45,090 bases of DNA from Methylobacterium frigidaeris (lineage in GTDB: Bacteria > Pseudomonadota > Alphaproteobacteria > Rhizobiales > Beijerinckiaceae), in assembly GCF_022179185.1 (NCBI RefSeq), contig NZ_BPQJ01000052.1:1-45090 (forward strand), read 5' to 3'. Within the stretch, counting starts at the first letter, position 1; the number at the start of each line of letters is the position of its first letter. The position numbers were made by a program, and so were the translations under genes. The notes under the pieces were generated by a model. That model had not been told where the DNA came from. It ran no database searches and saw only the letters and a list, made by a program, of their open reading frames with translations. Positions 17,348 to 25,613 of this stretch are shown in pieces.

Positions 17348-18321
17348 GGCTCGGGATCCGGGTCGGGGGAGGGAGCGCCGCGGGGGGACCATGCGGCGGG
17401 GCCGCCTTGGGGGGGCCATGCGGCGAGGCCGCCTTGGGGGGGCCATGCGGCGTAGTCGCCGTCGAGCCAGGGCAGGACCGATTCGGTGAGCCGGGTCGCC
17501 GCGGCGACGAGATCGCCCGAGGCATGCGCCACGGCGCTCGACAGGGCCTCGACCAGGGCCGCCAGGCTGGCATCGGAGGCGGCGAAGTAGCGGCTGTCGG
17601 TTCGCACGCTGAGCGTGATCGTGGCGCGCGCCGCCACTGGCGAGTGCGGGCCGTCGGTGAGCGCCAGGACCGTCGCGCCGCTCTCCTGGCCCTGCGTCGC
17701 CAGCCGCACCGTGTCGGCGAAGTAGCGCGGCGTGGCGAGCACGATCACGAGGTCGTCCGCCGTCAGCCGCCTCAAGGCGCGGGCGGCGAAGGCCGGGCCC
17801 TCGACCGTGGCGAGCAGGTGGACGTCCTGGCGGGCGAGGTCGAGATTGCGGGCGAGCAGCCCGGCCGGCCAGGACGAGCTGCCGAAGCCCAGCACGTAGA
17901 CCCGCCGCGCTGCCCGGATCGCCGCCACCGCCCGCTCGCAGGCCCCGGCATCGAGGCTGCCCCGCGTCGCCTCCAGGTTGCGTGCGATCGCCGCGAACGT
18001 CGCGTCGAAGACGCTCGCCGGATCGGCCGGCCGCTCCAGGTCGCCGCGCAGCTTCTCCACCGGCGCCAGCGCGCCCTCGAAGCCGAGGACCAGGGCGGCG
18101 CGGAACTGGGCGTAGCCCTCGAAATCGAGGGCGCGGGCGAAGCGGTTGGCGGTCGCCACGGAGACGCCGACGAGTTCCGCCAGCTCGGCGACCGGCAGGG
18201 TCGCCGCCTTGAGCGGATGGGCGAGCACGTAGCGCGCCACCTCACGGTGCGACTGGCTCAGGCTCGGGAAGCTGCGGGCGATGCGCTGCGCGACCGAGGC
18301 GTCGTCGGGCGGGGCCGTCAC
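17344..18321 (-). CDS. RpiR/MurR-family transcription regulator
   Basis: Regulator with an N-terminal RpiR helix-turn-helix (about residues 5-80; LAELVGVSVATANRFARALDF is the recognition region) and a SIS sugar-phosphate-type sensor domain (about 115-265, containing RRVYVLGFGSSS and DLVIVLATPRYFADT). It is the first gene of the iaaA-gsi operon and overlaps iaaA by 4 bp, so it likely controls this operon including itself. The last 40 residues are unusual: three 9-residue repeats (AAWPPQGGL, AAWPPQGGP, AAWSPRGAP) and a Pro/Asp tail ending PDPDPEP, a low-complexity extension I do not expect in the family. An inverted repeat at 18361-18395 upstream is a candidate operator. Confidence 0.88.
   Translation of the reverse strand: MTAPPDDASVAQRIARSFPSLSQSHREVARYVLAHPLKAATLPVAELAELVGVSVATANRFARALDFEGYAQFRAALVLGFEGALAPVEKLRGDLERPADPASVFDATFAAIARNLEATRGSLDAGACERAVAAIRAARRVYVLGFGSSSWPAGLLARNLDLARQDVHLLATVEGPAFAARALRRLTADDLVIVLATPRYFADTVRLATQGQESGATVLALTDGPHSPVAARATITLSVRTDSRYFAASDASLAALVEALSSAVAHASGDLVAAATRLTESVLPWLDGDYAAWPPQGGLAAWPPQGGPAAWSPRGAPSPDPDPEP
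17371..17451 (-). repeat. 27-bp tandem repeat, three copies, in regulator C-terminus
   Basis: Three head-to-tail 27-bp units (17425-17451, 17398-17424, 17371-17397) encode AAWPPQGGL, AAWPPQGGP and AAWSPRGAP at the end of the RpiR-like protein. The third copy has diverged. Being a multiple of three, copy-number change would keep both the regulator frame and the overlapping iaaA start. Confidence 0.85.
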
Positions 18322-18661
18322 GACCCTGCCCTCCCACCTGCTCTCTCGCCCAGATGATCAAAAAATCTCATGAGCGCGATAGTGGCGAGATTTTTATACC
18401 GATTGCAAGCCTGGGGCGTGCCGGGATTGCGGGCATATCCCGCCCGAAGACGGGGCAGGCGGTGGCGGGCGCACCCCCGTTTCGCGTGGTCGTGTTGCAG
18501 CACGACCCGCGGCCATTCGGCCGGGCGATGGTCGCCCTGCACGCCGTCGATGCCGAGACGGACCTGATCGCGCCCCGGCTCCAGGCGGGCGAGATGGGAG
18601 AAGCGCGCCGGGAAGGTGCGCCGCAGCGCATGGGCGTGCTTCTCCCGGGTCGCGCGGTGGT
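18322..18661. other. Promoter region of the gsi operon and damaged start of Hint gene
   Basis: About 340 bp between the RpiR-like gene (minus) and the readable part of the Hint gene (plus). It holds the inverted repeat at 18361-18395 in an AT-rich patch suited to a promoter for the minus-strand operon. From about 18480 on, the plus-strand frame that leads into the Hint gene is open but reads as low-similarity Arg/Gly/Pro-rich sequence. I cannot identify a start codon or a conserved N-terminal half. Confidence 0.45.
18361..18395. promoter_or_regulatory. Inverted repeat upstream of RpiR-like gene, candidate operator
   Basis: AAAAATCTC (18361-18369) and GAGATTTTT (18387-18395) form a perfect 9-bp inverted repeat with a 17-bp spacer, 40-74 bp upstream of the regulator start. 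Centre-to-centre spacing of 26 bp is between two and three helical turns, compatible with a dimer or tetramer of an RpiR-type regulator. Binding by this regulator is inference. Confidence 0.6.
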
Positions 18662-19480
18662 TGGCTCTCGCCGGACCATGCCGTCTGCGTGAGCGTCGTC
18701 ACGGAGGTGCTGATCCCGATCAAGCACCTGGTGAACGGTGCCACCATCGCGCAGGTGCCGGTGGACGAGGTTATCTACTGGCATGTCGAGCTCGACGGTC
18801 ACGACATCCTGCTGGCCGAAGGCCTGCCCGCCGAGAGCTTCCTCGATACCGGCGTGCGCGCCGGCTTCGAGAACGGCAGCGACCCGGTGACGCTCCACCC
18901 CGACTTCGCCCCCCGCAGCCACGCCGATTTCTGCCGTCCCCTGGTGCAGGGCGGCGCGCTGGTGACGGCAATGCGCGCCCAGCTCGCCACCCGGGCGGCC
19001 GTGCTCGGCTGGATCATCACACGCGATCCCGACCTGCACCTCGTGGCGGACGGGGCGGTGATCCGGCCGGTCGTGAGCGGGGACGTCGCCCGCTTCTCGC
19101 TTCCCGCTGGAACGCGCAGCGCGCGCCTGATGTCGCGCACCTACACCCCGGACCTGCTCGATTCGACGTCGGGCGACCGGCGCCGCCTCGGGGTGCCGCT
19201 GCGGGGCCTGCTCATGCGCGACAGGGTGGGCTTCGCCCGGGACGTCGCGGTCGACGATCCGGCGCTCGCAGCCGGCTTGAGCTACGTGCCGGGGCAGGAG
19301 GGCGACCAGTGGCGCTGGACGGACGGCAGCGCCATGCTCCCGGCCGCCCTGTGGGCCGGAGCGCAGGGCGACCTCACCCTCGAGGTCGCGCTGGTGTCCG
19401 CGAGCCACTGGACCGGCGACGGCGTCTACGCCTCGCAAGCGTCCGGGCCTGCGGTCGACGGTTGCGCCCTCGCGGCGTGA
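18662..19480 (+). pseudogene. Hint-domain protein, 5'-truncated or frameshifted
   Basis: C-terminal part of a Hint (hedgehog/intein-type) domain protein of the kind common in alphaproteobacteria. The frame reads WLSPDHAVCV (18662-18691), then LIPIKHLVNGATI, YWHVELDGHDILLAEGLPAE and FLDTG, which are the conserved second half of the Hint fold including the catalytic-region histidines. The first half, normally with the splicing-type cysteine or serine near its start, is not recognisable. The only starts, such as GTG at 18689, lie inside the conserved core, after WLSPDH. This points to loss of the 5' end by small indels. The remaining 250 residues are intact to the TGA, followed by a strong hairpin. 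Function of the downstream part is unknown. Confidence 0.65.
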
Positions 19481-20109
19481 GGCGCAACGAACCGGAGAGA
19501 ACGGCAGGGCAAGAGCGCGCGCCCTGCCGCACCTGAGATCGCCGGAGTGGTACCCGGCGACAGGCGTGCCGCTCTCGACACTTGCGTCCGCGCCGACGCT
19601 CGCCACCGATGCAGGGATCAGACCATGTCATCATTTATCACCAGGGAAAGGTGCGGGCATTGCACAAGAGACCGGTGATGTTTGCTGATCGGTCCACGTC
19701 CTTCGTGGCCCTGTTCGCGAAATCGCAGATATATTAAAAATTATTGATCGAATTCGATGGGATTGACCGCATTCGATCGTTCGTGACAAGAGTTCTTCTA
19801 TGATATTGAATGGTACTAAATCTTTCTATATGTATAAAATTATGGTAGGATTATGTTGTTACATTTTCATCTAACCAAAGGTATGCGCCCATTGATTTGC
19901 AGACTGGATATTTGGGGCTGTCCCACATGTGTGAATTATATCCGGATCTCGTTATCGTAAGACCGTGGAGGCAATCGCAAGATAGCACAATCCTTAGGTC
20001 GCCATTCACGAATGTTAAGTTTCAGCAAAAATATGAAGACATGCATCCGCTGGCGGTATATCCATTGGTTGTACGCATGCTCGACCCTTCTCGCCGGCAC
20101 GGAGGACAC
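19481..20109. other. Gap with terminator hairpin and AT-rich promoter-like region
   Basis: No convincing gene. The first part holds a hairpin (19502-19529). From about 19690 to 20060 the DNA becomes strikingly AT-rich compared with its neighbours, and its open frames lack the codon bias of this genome. A perfect 12-bp palindrome ATCGAATTCGAT (19747-19758) is followed by CATTCGATCG (about 19770-19779), a partial repeat of it, so a regulator-binding site for the PAS gene is possible. Confidence 0.45.
19502..19529 (+). terminator. Hairpin after Hint gene
   Basis: CGGCAGGGC (19502-19510) and GCCCTGCCG (19521-19529) form a perfect 9-bp stem with a 10-base loop, 22 bp after the Hint stop. No T-run follows, so it would be a non-canonical terminator. 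Confidence 0.55.
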
Positions 20110-20691
20110 ATGGGCGCATCGGGGAGATTGCTCACCAGCGAGGCCACACCGCCGCGCTTCGTCGATATTCCGAATTCGGTCGGCAGCTGGGACTGGGATA
20201 TACCGAACGACCGTATCTACTGTGACGATATTGTAGCAAGCTTGTACGGTATCGAATCCGAAGCGGCCAGCCTCTCGGGGTGCAGCCTCGAGAAGTTCGT
20301 GTCCGGCCATCATCCGGGTGACCGCGACTGGATGAACGATGCCATCCAGCGGGCGATGAAGGGAGCGGACATTCTGGTCGCCGAATACCGGACGCTGCCC
20401 GAGGACGGCGTCGAGAAATGGGCCCTGGTCCGCGCCCGCTACTATCACGACGCGGAGGGGCGTCCGATGCGGGCGCGCGGCATCATCATCGACATCACGA
20501 ACAGCAAGCGTGACGGTCAGCCTCCGTCGATCGATCACCATCTCGCGAACATCCATCCCCTCGACCGGGCGGCCGAACTCTGCATCTCGGCGCGCGAGGT
20601 GATCGCGACGGCGCGCAAGCCCTTCCTGCTCCGGCTCGTGGACATGATCCTTCTGGAACTCGGCCGGGAACTGAGCAAGCTGGCCCATTAG
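20110..20691 (+). CDS. PAS-domain sensor protein, stand-alone
   Basis: Small protein, 193 residues, with one PAS domain of the PAS_3 type: GSWDWDIPNDRIYCDD is the opening strand and turn, LYGIESE and FVSGHHPGDRDWMNDA the helical part, and ADILVAEYRTLPEDG with ARGIIIDITNSKR the closing strands. The last 60 residues are helical and match nothing I know; no kinase, GGDEF or response-regulator part is attached. I chose the ATG at 20110, which has GGAGGA just upstream; the frame is open back to 19897, but that stretch is AT-rich and unlike coding DNA here. It may act as a signal-binding partner of a separate effector. Confidence 0.7.
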   Translation: MGASGRLLTSEATPPRFVDIPNSVGSWDWDIPNDRIYCDDIVASLYGIESEAASLSGCSLEKFVSGHHPGDRDWMNDAIQRAMKGADILVAEYRTLPEDGVEKWALVRARYYHDAEGRPMRARGIIIDITNSKRDGQPPSIDHHLANIHPLDRAAELCISAREVIATARKPFLLRLVDMILLELGRELSKLAH

Positions 20692-20882
20692 AAGCGTCGA
20701 CGGCGATCCAGGCGTCCTGCCGCACTCCCAACCATGTCGAGACAGTGCGAATCCGTTCGCTCTCGCCCGCGAGGTCGGCAGAGGGTGGGTCGTTCGGCAC
20801 ATGTCCGAGCAACGGCCGCTTCCGGATCATCAGAAGCGGGTGTCGTCGGCGAAGCGTGCCGACACGGAAAGCCCGGCCGGGA

Positions 20883-21584
20883 TCAGGCTCCGGACGCAGC
20901 GGTCTCGCGTCGCGCCGCGACGACGCGGCGATGGGTGGCGAGCAGGCCCGGCAGGGCGGCGTCGAGCATCGCGGCGCGCACCGCGTCGCGGTCGACGCCG
21001 CCATCGATGCCGTAGACCAGCGAGCGCAGGCCCACATAGACCAGCGCGCCGTGGATGCCGAACAGCAGCTCGTACTCGTCGGCGGCGAGCGGCTGGTCCT
21101 CGGGGCTCGGCAACCGCGATTCCGCGCGCATGTCGGTGAGGAGCGGCGTGAAGATGCGGGCCCGGACCATGCCGAGATAACGGCTCGGCAGGTCGAAGCC
21201 TTTCAGCCCGGCCGAGACGAAGATCCGGAGCCATGCATAGTTGTCGATCGTGCGCTGGTAGTCGATCTCGAAGCGGCGGAAGCGCTCGAGGCAGGGCAGC
21301 GAGGGATCCCGCACCGTCGCCTCCCAGCCGGCATCCCAGCGCTTCAGGTAGACTTCCTCGTAGATGCGCTCGATCAGCGCCGCCTTGGTGGGGAAGTAGC
21401 GAAACAGCAGCGGCTGGGCGATGCCGAGCCGGCGGGCGAGTTCGCGGGTCTGCCCGTCGAGCCCGACTTCGGCGAAGTAGGCGATCGCCCCCTCGACGAT
21501 CTGCCGCTCGCGCTCCGCGGCCGTGAGCCGCCGGCCGGTCGGCGCGGGGGGCGACGGGACGACCAACGGATGAGTTGACACCAT
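20883..21584 (-). CDS. TetR-family transcription regulator
   Basis: TetR-type repressor, 233 residues. The N-terminal helix-turn-helix spans about residues 20-70, with FAEVGLDGQTRELARRLG and QPLLFRYFPTKAALIERIY being the family signature. The rest is a helical ligand-binding domain. It is divergent from the molybdenum hydroxylase genes, with 96 bp between the two starts, so it most likely represses that operon and perhaps the transporter behind it until a pathway ligand appears. Start ATG at 21584 has AGAGGAC about 10 bases upstream. No clear palindrome was found in the shared gap by eye. Confidence 0.88.
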   Translation of the reverse strand: MVSTHPLVVPSPPAPTGRRLTAAERERQIVEGAIAYFAEVGLDGQTRELARRLGIAQPLLFRYFPTKAALIERIYEEVYLKRWDAGWEATVRDPSLPCLERFRRFEIDYQRTIDNYAWLRIFVSAGLKGFDLPSRYLGMVRARIFTPLLTDMRAESRLPSPEDQPLAADEYELLFGIHGALVYVGLRSLVYGIDGGVDRDAVRAAMLDAALPGLLATHRRVVAARRETAASGA

Positions 21585-21680
21585 CGCGGTTTGGTCCTCT
21601 CTTGAGCGAACGATCAACAAGGGCATCCAGCCTGTCCCATCGCGGCCGGTCCGGGCAAGCCCATCAGGGAGGAAGAGGGC

Positions 21681-22538
21681 TTGAAAGCGCCCGACTTCGC
21701 CTATGCGCGCCCCGCCTCCCTCGACGAGGCGCTGGCGCTCCTCGCCGCGCACGGCGAGGACGCGGTGCCGCTCGCCGGCGGCCAGAGCCTGGTGACGACG
21801 CTCAACCTGCGCCTCTCCGCTCCCTCGGTGCTGGTCGATCTCAACGCGGTCCCCGGCCTGTCCGGCGTGACACAGGAGGGCGATGTCGTGCGCATCGGCG
21901 CGATGACGCGCCACCGCGACGTCGGCGTGGCCGAGATCGTGCGGGCGCGCCTGCCGCTTCTCGCCGCCGCGATGCCCCACATCGCCCATCCGGCGATCCG
22001 CAACCGCGGCACGATCGGCGGCTCGATGGCGCTCGCCGACCCGGCGACGGAGTGGCCGGCCTGCTGCCTGGCGCTCGCGGCGACGATCGTTCTGCGCGGC
22101 CCTCGCGAAGAGCGGCGGGTCGCGGCGGAGGATTTCTTCCAGGGCCTCTACGCCACGGCGCTCGCGCCTGGCGAGATCGTGGTCGCGGTGGAGGTCCCGG
22201 TGCCGGCTCCGGACGCGGTCTGGGGCTTCGACGAACTGGCGCGCCGTCGCGGCGACTACGCGCTGGCGGGGCTCGCGGCGACCGCGCGGCGGCGCGGGCC
22301 CGGGCTCACCGCGGTGCGGCTCGCCTTCTTCGGCCTCGCCGACCGGCCCGTCCTGGCGCGGAGGGCCGCGGCGGCGCTCGAAGCCGGCGACCTCAAGGGC
22401 GCGCAGGTCGCTCTCGCGGACGAGCTCGATCCGCCGGAGGATCCGGGGACCCGGCCCGAAACGCGGCTCCACCTCGCCCGGGTGATCCTCGGCCGCGTCG
22501 CGGGCCGGATGCTCGAGGGAGGCCGCCATGGCGCCTGA
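21681..22538 (+). CDS. Molybdenum hydroxylase, FAD-binding medium subunit (CoxM-like)
   Basis: Medium subunit of a xanthine oxidase-family molybdenum hydroxylase; it passes electrons from the iron-sulfur subunit to its FAD. The two FAD-binding signatures are present: AGGQSLVTTLNLR (32-44) and TIGGSMALADPATEWPA (109-125). Length is 285 residues, normal. Start is TTG at 21681, preceded by a strong purine-rich AGGGAGGAAGAGGG. Order medium-small-large matches coxMSL. The gene overlaps the small-subunit gene by 11 bp. Confidence 0.9.
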   Translation: MKAPDFAYARPASLDEALALLAAHGEDAVPLAGGQSLVTTLNLRLSAPSVLVDLNAVPGLSGVTQEGDVVRIGAMTRHRDVGVAEIVRARLPLLAAAMPHIAHPAIRNRGTIGGSMALADPATEWPACCLALAATIVLRGPREERRVAAEDFFQGLYATALAPGEIVVAVEVPVPAPDAVWGFDELARRRGDYALAGLAATARRRGPGLTAVRLAFFGLADRPVLARRAAAALEAGDLKGAQVALADELDPPEDPGTRPETRLHLARVILGRVAGRMLEGGRHGA

Positions 22539-23034
22539 GGCTCCGCAGCGCGAACGCGCGATCGCCTTCACGCTCAACGGCGAATCCGTGCGCTGCCGGG
22601 CGCCGGCGCGCACGCATCTCGGCGATCTCCTGCGCCATGAGTTCGGGCTGACCGGCGTCCATCTCGGCTGCGAGCACGGGGTCTGCGGCGCCTGCACGGT
22701 GCTGGTCGACGGGCGGGCGATGCGCGCCTGCCTGATGCTCGCGGTCCAGGCCGACGGCGCGACGGTCGAGACCGTCGAGGGCCTGACCGAGAGCGGCCGC
22801 ATCCGCGACCTCCAGGACGCGTTCCACGCCCGCAACGCCTTGCAATGCGGGTACTGCACCCCCGGAATGCTGGTCACCGCGGTCGAGCTGTTGTCCGAAG
22901 CCGTGGCGCCGTCCCGCGAGGAGATCCGGGACGCGATCTCGGGCAATTACTGCCGCTGCACCGGCTATCACGCGATCGTCGACGCGATCAGTACCACCGC
23001 CGAGGCTCGCCGCAGCAAGGAGGCGGCGGAATGA
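22528..23034 (+). CDS. Molybdenum hydroxylase, 2Fe-2S small subunit (CoxS-like)
   Basis: Carries two [2Fe-2S] clusters between the molybdenum and FAD centres. The plant-ferredoxin-type motif is CEHGVCGACTVLVDG with a further Cys at RACL; the second cluster motif is CGYCTPGM with NYCRCTGYHAI. All eight cysteines are in place. Length is 168 residues, normal. Start ATG at 22528 lies inside the end of the medium-subunit gene, and the stop overlaps the large-subunit start (ATGA), showing tight coupling. Confidence 0.93.
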   Translation: MAPEAPQRERAIAFTLNGESVRCRAPARTHLGDLLRHEFGLTGVHLGCEHGVCGACTVLVDGRAMRACLMLAVQADGATVETVEGLTESGRIRDLQDAFHARNALQCGYCTPGMLVTAVELLSEAVAPSREEIRDAISGNYCRCTGYHAIVDAISTTAEARRSKEAAE

Positions 23035-25424
23035 GCCGGGACACGATGGAGGCTGCCGGCCTCACCTTCCTCGAACGGCCGAACAGCTATATCGGCCGCT
23101 CGGTGCCGCGCCCGAACGCCCGGCGCCTGCTCGAGGGCCGCGGGACCTACGTCGACGACGTGCCGGCGGCGCGCCTCGCCCACGTCGCCTTCCTGAGAAG
23201 CCCCCACGCCCACGCCCGCATCCTGTCGATCGACACCACGGCCGCGAAGGCGATGCCCGGTGTGGTCGCCGTGGTGACGGGGGCGGAGCTTGCCACGCTC
23301 TGCACCCCGTGGGTCGGCGTGCTCGGCCATTTCAAGGGCCTGCGCTCGGCGCCCCAGCACGCGCTGGCGGTCGACCGGGTGGCCTGGGTCGGCGAGCCGT
23401 TCTGCGCCGTCGTCGCCCGCAGCCGGGCCGAGGCCGAGGACGCGCTGGGCGCGATCGCCGTCGCGTTCGAGCCGCTGCCGGCGGTGGTCGACATGGAGAC
23501 GGCCCTCGACCCCGCCACCCCGGCGATCCACGCCGAACTCGGCGACAACCTCGCCTTCGAGCGCCTCCTCGATGTCGGCGAGGTCGATGCCGCGTTCCGG
23601 GACGCGGCCGTGGTGGTCGAGGAGACCTTCCACTTCGGGCGCCACACCGGCGTCTGCCTGGAGCCGCGGGCGATCCTGGCCGACTGGGCGGCGGCGGACG
23701 GGCTCCTGACCGTCCACCACTCGTTCCAGGCGCCGCACATGATGCAGGACATCCTGTGCAAGCACCTGTCGTTGCCCGAGCACGCGGTCCGGGTGATCTG
23801 CAAGGATGTCGGCGGCTCGTTCGGGATCAAGGTCCACATCTATCCCGACGAGATGGCGACCTGCGCCCTGGCGCTCATGCTCAAGCGCCCGGTGAAGTTC
23901 GTCGCCGACCGGCTCGAGAGCTTCCAGAGCGACATCCATGCCCGCGATCACCGGGTGAGCGCCCGGATGGCGTTCTCTGACAGCGGCGACATTCTCGCCC
24001 TCGAAATCGACGACCTGACGGGGATCGGGCCCTACTCGGTCTATCCGCGCACCAGCGCGGTCGAGGCCAACCAGGTCGTGAACCTGACCGGCGGGCCTTA
24101 CCGGCATCAGGCCTACCGCGCCCGCGCCCGGGTGGTGCTGCAGAACAAGGCGCCGACCTGCCAGTACCGGGCGGTGGGCCATCCGATCGCCACCATGGTG
24201 GCCGAGGGGCTGGTCGATCTCGGCGCCGCGCGGCTCGGGCTCGATCCCTTCGCGATCCGCGAGCGCAACGTCATCCCGGACGACGCCTATCCGTGCGCCG
24301 GGGTCTCGGGGATCAAGCTCGAACAGCTCTCGCACCAGGCGGCCCTGGCGAAGCTGAAGGCGATGATGGACTACGACGCCTTACGGGCCGAGCAGGCGGC
24401 TCTGCGCGCCCGCGGCATCCATCGCGGCATCGGGCTCGCCGCCTTCATCGAGATCACCAATCCCTCGGCGGCGTTCTACGGCGTCGGCGGCGCCCGGATC
24501 TCGTCGCAGGACGGCTGCACGATCCGCCTCGACCCGCAGGGCGGGGTGGTGGCGTCCGTGAGCGTGACCGAGCAGGGCCAGGGCACGGAAGGCATCATCG
24601 CGCAGGTCGTCGCCACCGCGGTCGGGGTGCCGATCGAGCGGGTCCGGGTGATCTCGGGCGACACGCAGGCCACGCCCTATGGCGGCGGCACCTGGGCCTC
24701 GCGCGGCGCCGGCATCGGCGGCGAGGCGGCCTGGCAGGCGGGCAAGGCGCTGCGCGCCAACGTGGTGGCGGTGGCGGGTGCCATCCTCCAGCTCGATCCG
24801 GGACGGCTCGACATCCGCAACGGCGCGGTCGTCGATGCGGCCACCGGCACCGAGCGGATGCCGCTCTCCGAGCTCGGCCGCATCGTCTATTTCCGGCCCG
24901 ACACCCTGCCGCCGGGCCTGCAGCCGGAATTCGTCGCGACCCGGCACTACGTGCCGAAGGACTATCCCTTCGCCTTCACCAACGGGGTGCAGGCCTCCTA
25001 CGTCGAGGTCGATGTCGAGACCGGCTTCGTGCGGCTCCTCAAGCACTGGTGCGTCGAGGATTGCGGCACGGTGCTCAATCCCCTCCTGGTCGACGAGCAG
25101 ATCCGCGGCGGCATCGTCCAGGGCATCGGCGGGGCGCTGTTCGAGCACTGCCTCTACGATGCGGAGGGCCAGCTCCTGAACGGCTCGATGGCCAGTTACC
25201 TCGTGCCGATGGCCGGAGAGATGCCCGACATCGACGTCGTCCACGTCGTCTCGGCCACCGCCACCTCGGAGATCGGCGCCAAGGGTGCGGGCGAGGCCGG
25301 GACGGCGGGCGCCCCGGCGGCGGTGGTCAACGCGATCAACGACGCCCTGCGCCCGCTCGACGCCCGGGTCGCGCGCCAGCCGGTGACGCCGGACGTGGTG
25401 CTGGAGGCGCTGGGGGTGATCTGA
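23031..25424 (+). CDS. Molybdenum hydroxylase, molybdopterin-binding large subunit
   Basis: Catalytic subunit of the xanthine oxidase/CO dehydrogenase family, 797 residues. It begins with the IGRSVPRPNARRLLEGRGTY-type family opening (about 17-36). The expected active-site glutamate lies in IGAKGAGEAGT near the C-terminus, and cofactor segments include GGSFGIKVH, QGQGTEG and GGGTWASRGAG. The substrate loop reads APTCQYRAVGHPIA. True CO dehydrogenases have a CSFR loop (form I) or GAGR (form II); neither is present, so this should not be called CO dehydrogenase. It probably hydroxylates an aromatic, heterocyclic or aldehyde substrate, with molybdopterin cytosine dinucleotide expected from the family. 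No XdhC-type maturation gene is in the window. Confidence 0.9.
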   Translation: MSRDTMEAAGLTFLERPNSYIGRSVPRPNARRLLEGRGTYVDDVPAARLAHVAFLRSPHAHARILSIDTTAAKAMPGVVAVVTGAELATLCTPWVGVLGHFKGLRSAPQHALAVDRVAWVGEPFCAVVARSRAEAEDALGAIAVAFEPLPAVVDMETALDPATPAIHAELGDNLAFERLLDVGEVDAAFRDAAVVVEETFHFGRHTGVCLEPRAILADWAAADGLLTVHHSFQAPHMMQDILCKHLSLPEHAVRVICKDVGGSFGIKVHIYPDEMATCALALMLKRPVKFVADRLESFQSDIHARDHRVSARMAFSDSGDILALEIDDLTGIGPYSVYPRTSAVEANQVVNLTGGPYRHQAYRARARVVLQNKAPTCQYRAVGHPIATMVAEGLVDLGAARLGLDPFAIRERNVIPDDAYPCAGVSGIKLEQLSHQAALAKLKAMMDYDALRAEQAALRARGIHRGIGLAAFIEITNPSAAFYGVGGARISSQDGCTIRLDPQGGVVASVSVTEQGQGTEGIIAQVVATAVGVPIERVRVISGDTQATPYGGGTWASRGAGIGGEAAWQAGKALRANVVAVAGAILQLDPGRLDIRNGAVVDAATGTERMPLSELGRIVYFRPDTLPPGLQPEFVATRHYVPKDYPFAFTNGVQASYVEVDVETGFVRLLKHWCVEDCGTVLNPLLVDEQIRGGIVQGIGGALFEHCLYDAEGQLLNGSMASYLVPMAGEMPDIDVVHVVSATATSEIGAKGAGEAGTAGAPAAVVNAINDALRPLDARVARQPVTPDVVLEALGVI

Positions 25425-25452
25425 TCTCGCGGACGGGGTTCACGCTCTCCAT

Positions 25453-25491
25453 GGTCATTCCGGGCTCCGCTGTCGCGGCCCCGGAACGACC
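25453..25491. repeat. REP-like palindrome
   Basis: GGTC-A-TTCCGGG (25453-25464) pairs with CCCGGAA-C-GACC (25480-25491) with one internal mismatch. GTCATTCCGGG-type palindromes resemble dispersed extragenic elements I associate with GC-rich alphaproteobacteria; it lies between the hydroxylase and the transporter and may affect coupling of their transcripts. Confidence 0.5.
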
Positions 25492-25613
25492 CGGTGGGTA
25501 TGAGTTCAGCCCGAGGCGATCGAACAGCGTCAGGAAAGACCACGGGACACGGTCCATCCAAGAGGCCGGTCCCCACCCAGGAAACGCCACACTCAACGAG
25601 AGGGATCGCGCAG

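Noticed and set aside
18354..18692. 112-codon plus-strand frame before the Hint gene
   Set aside because: No ribosome site or recognisable family; it overlaps the operator-like repeat and the damaged Hint start in another frame.
23031..25424. Calling the hydroxylase aerobic CO dehydrogenase (coxL)
   Set aside because: The active-site loop lacks CSFR and GAGR; only the family, not the CO substrate, is supported.
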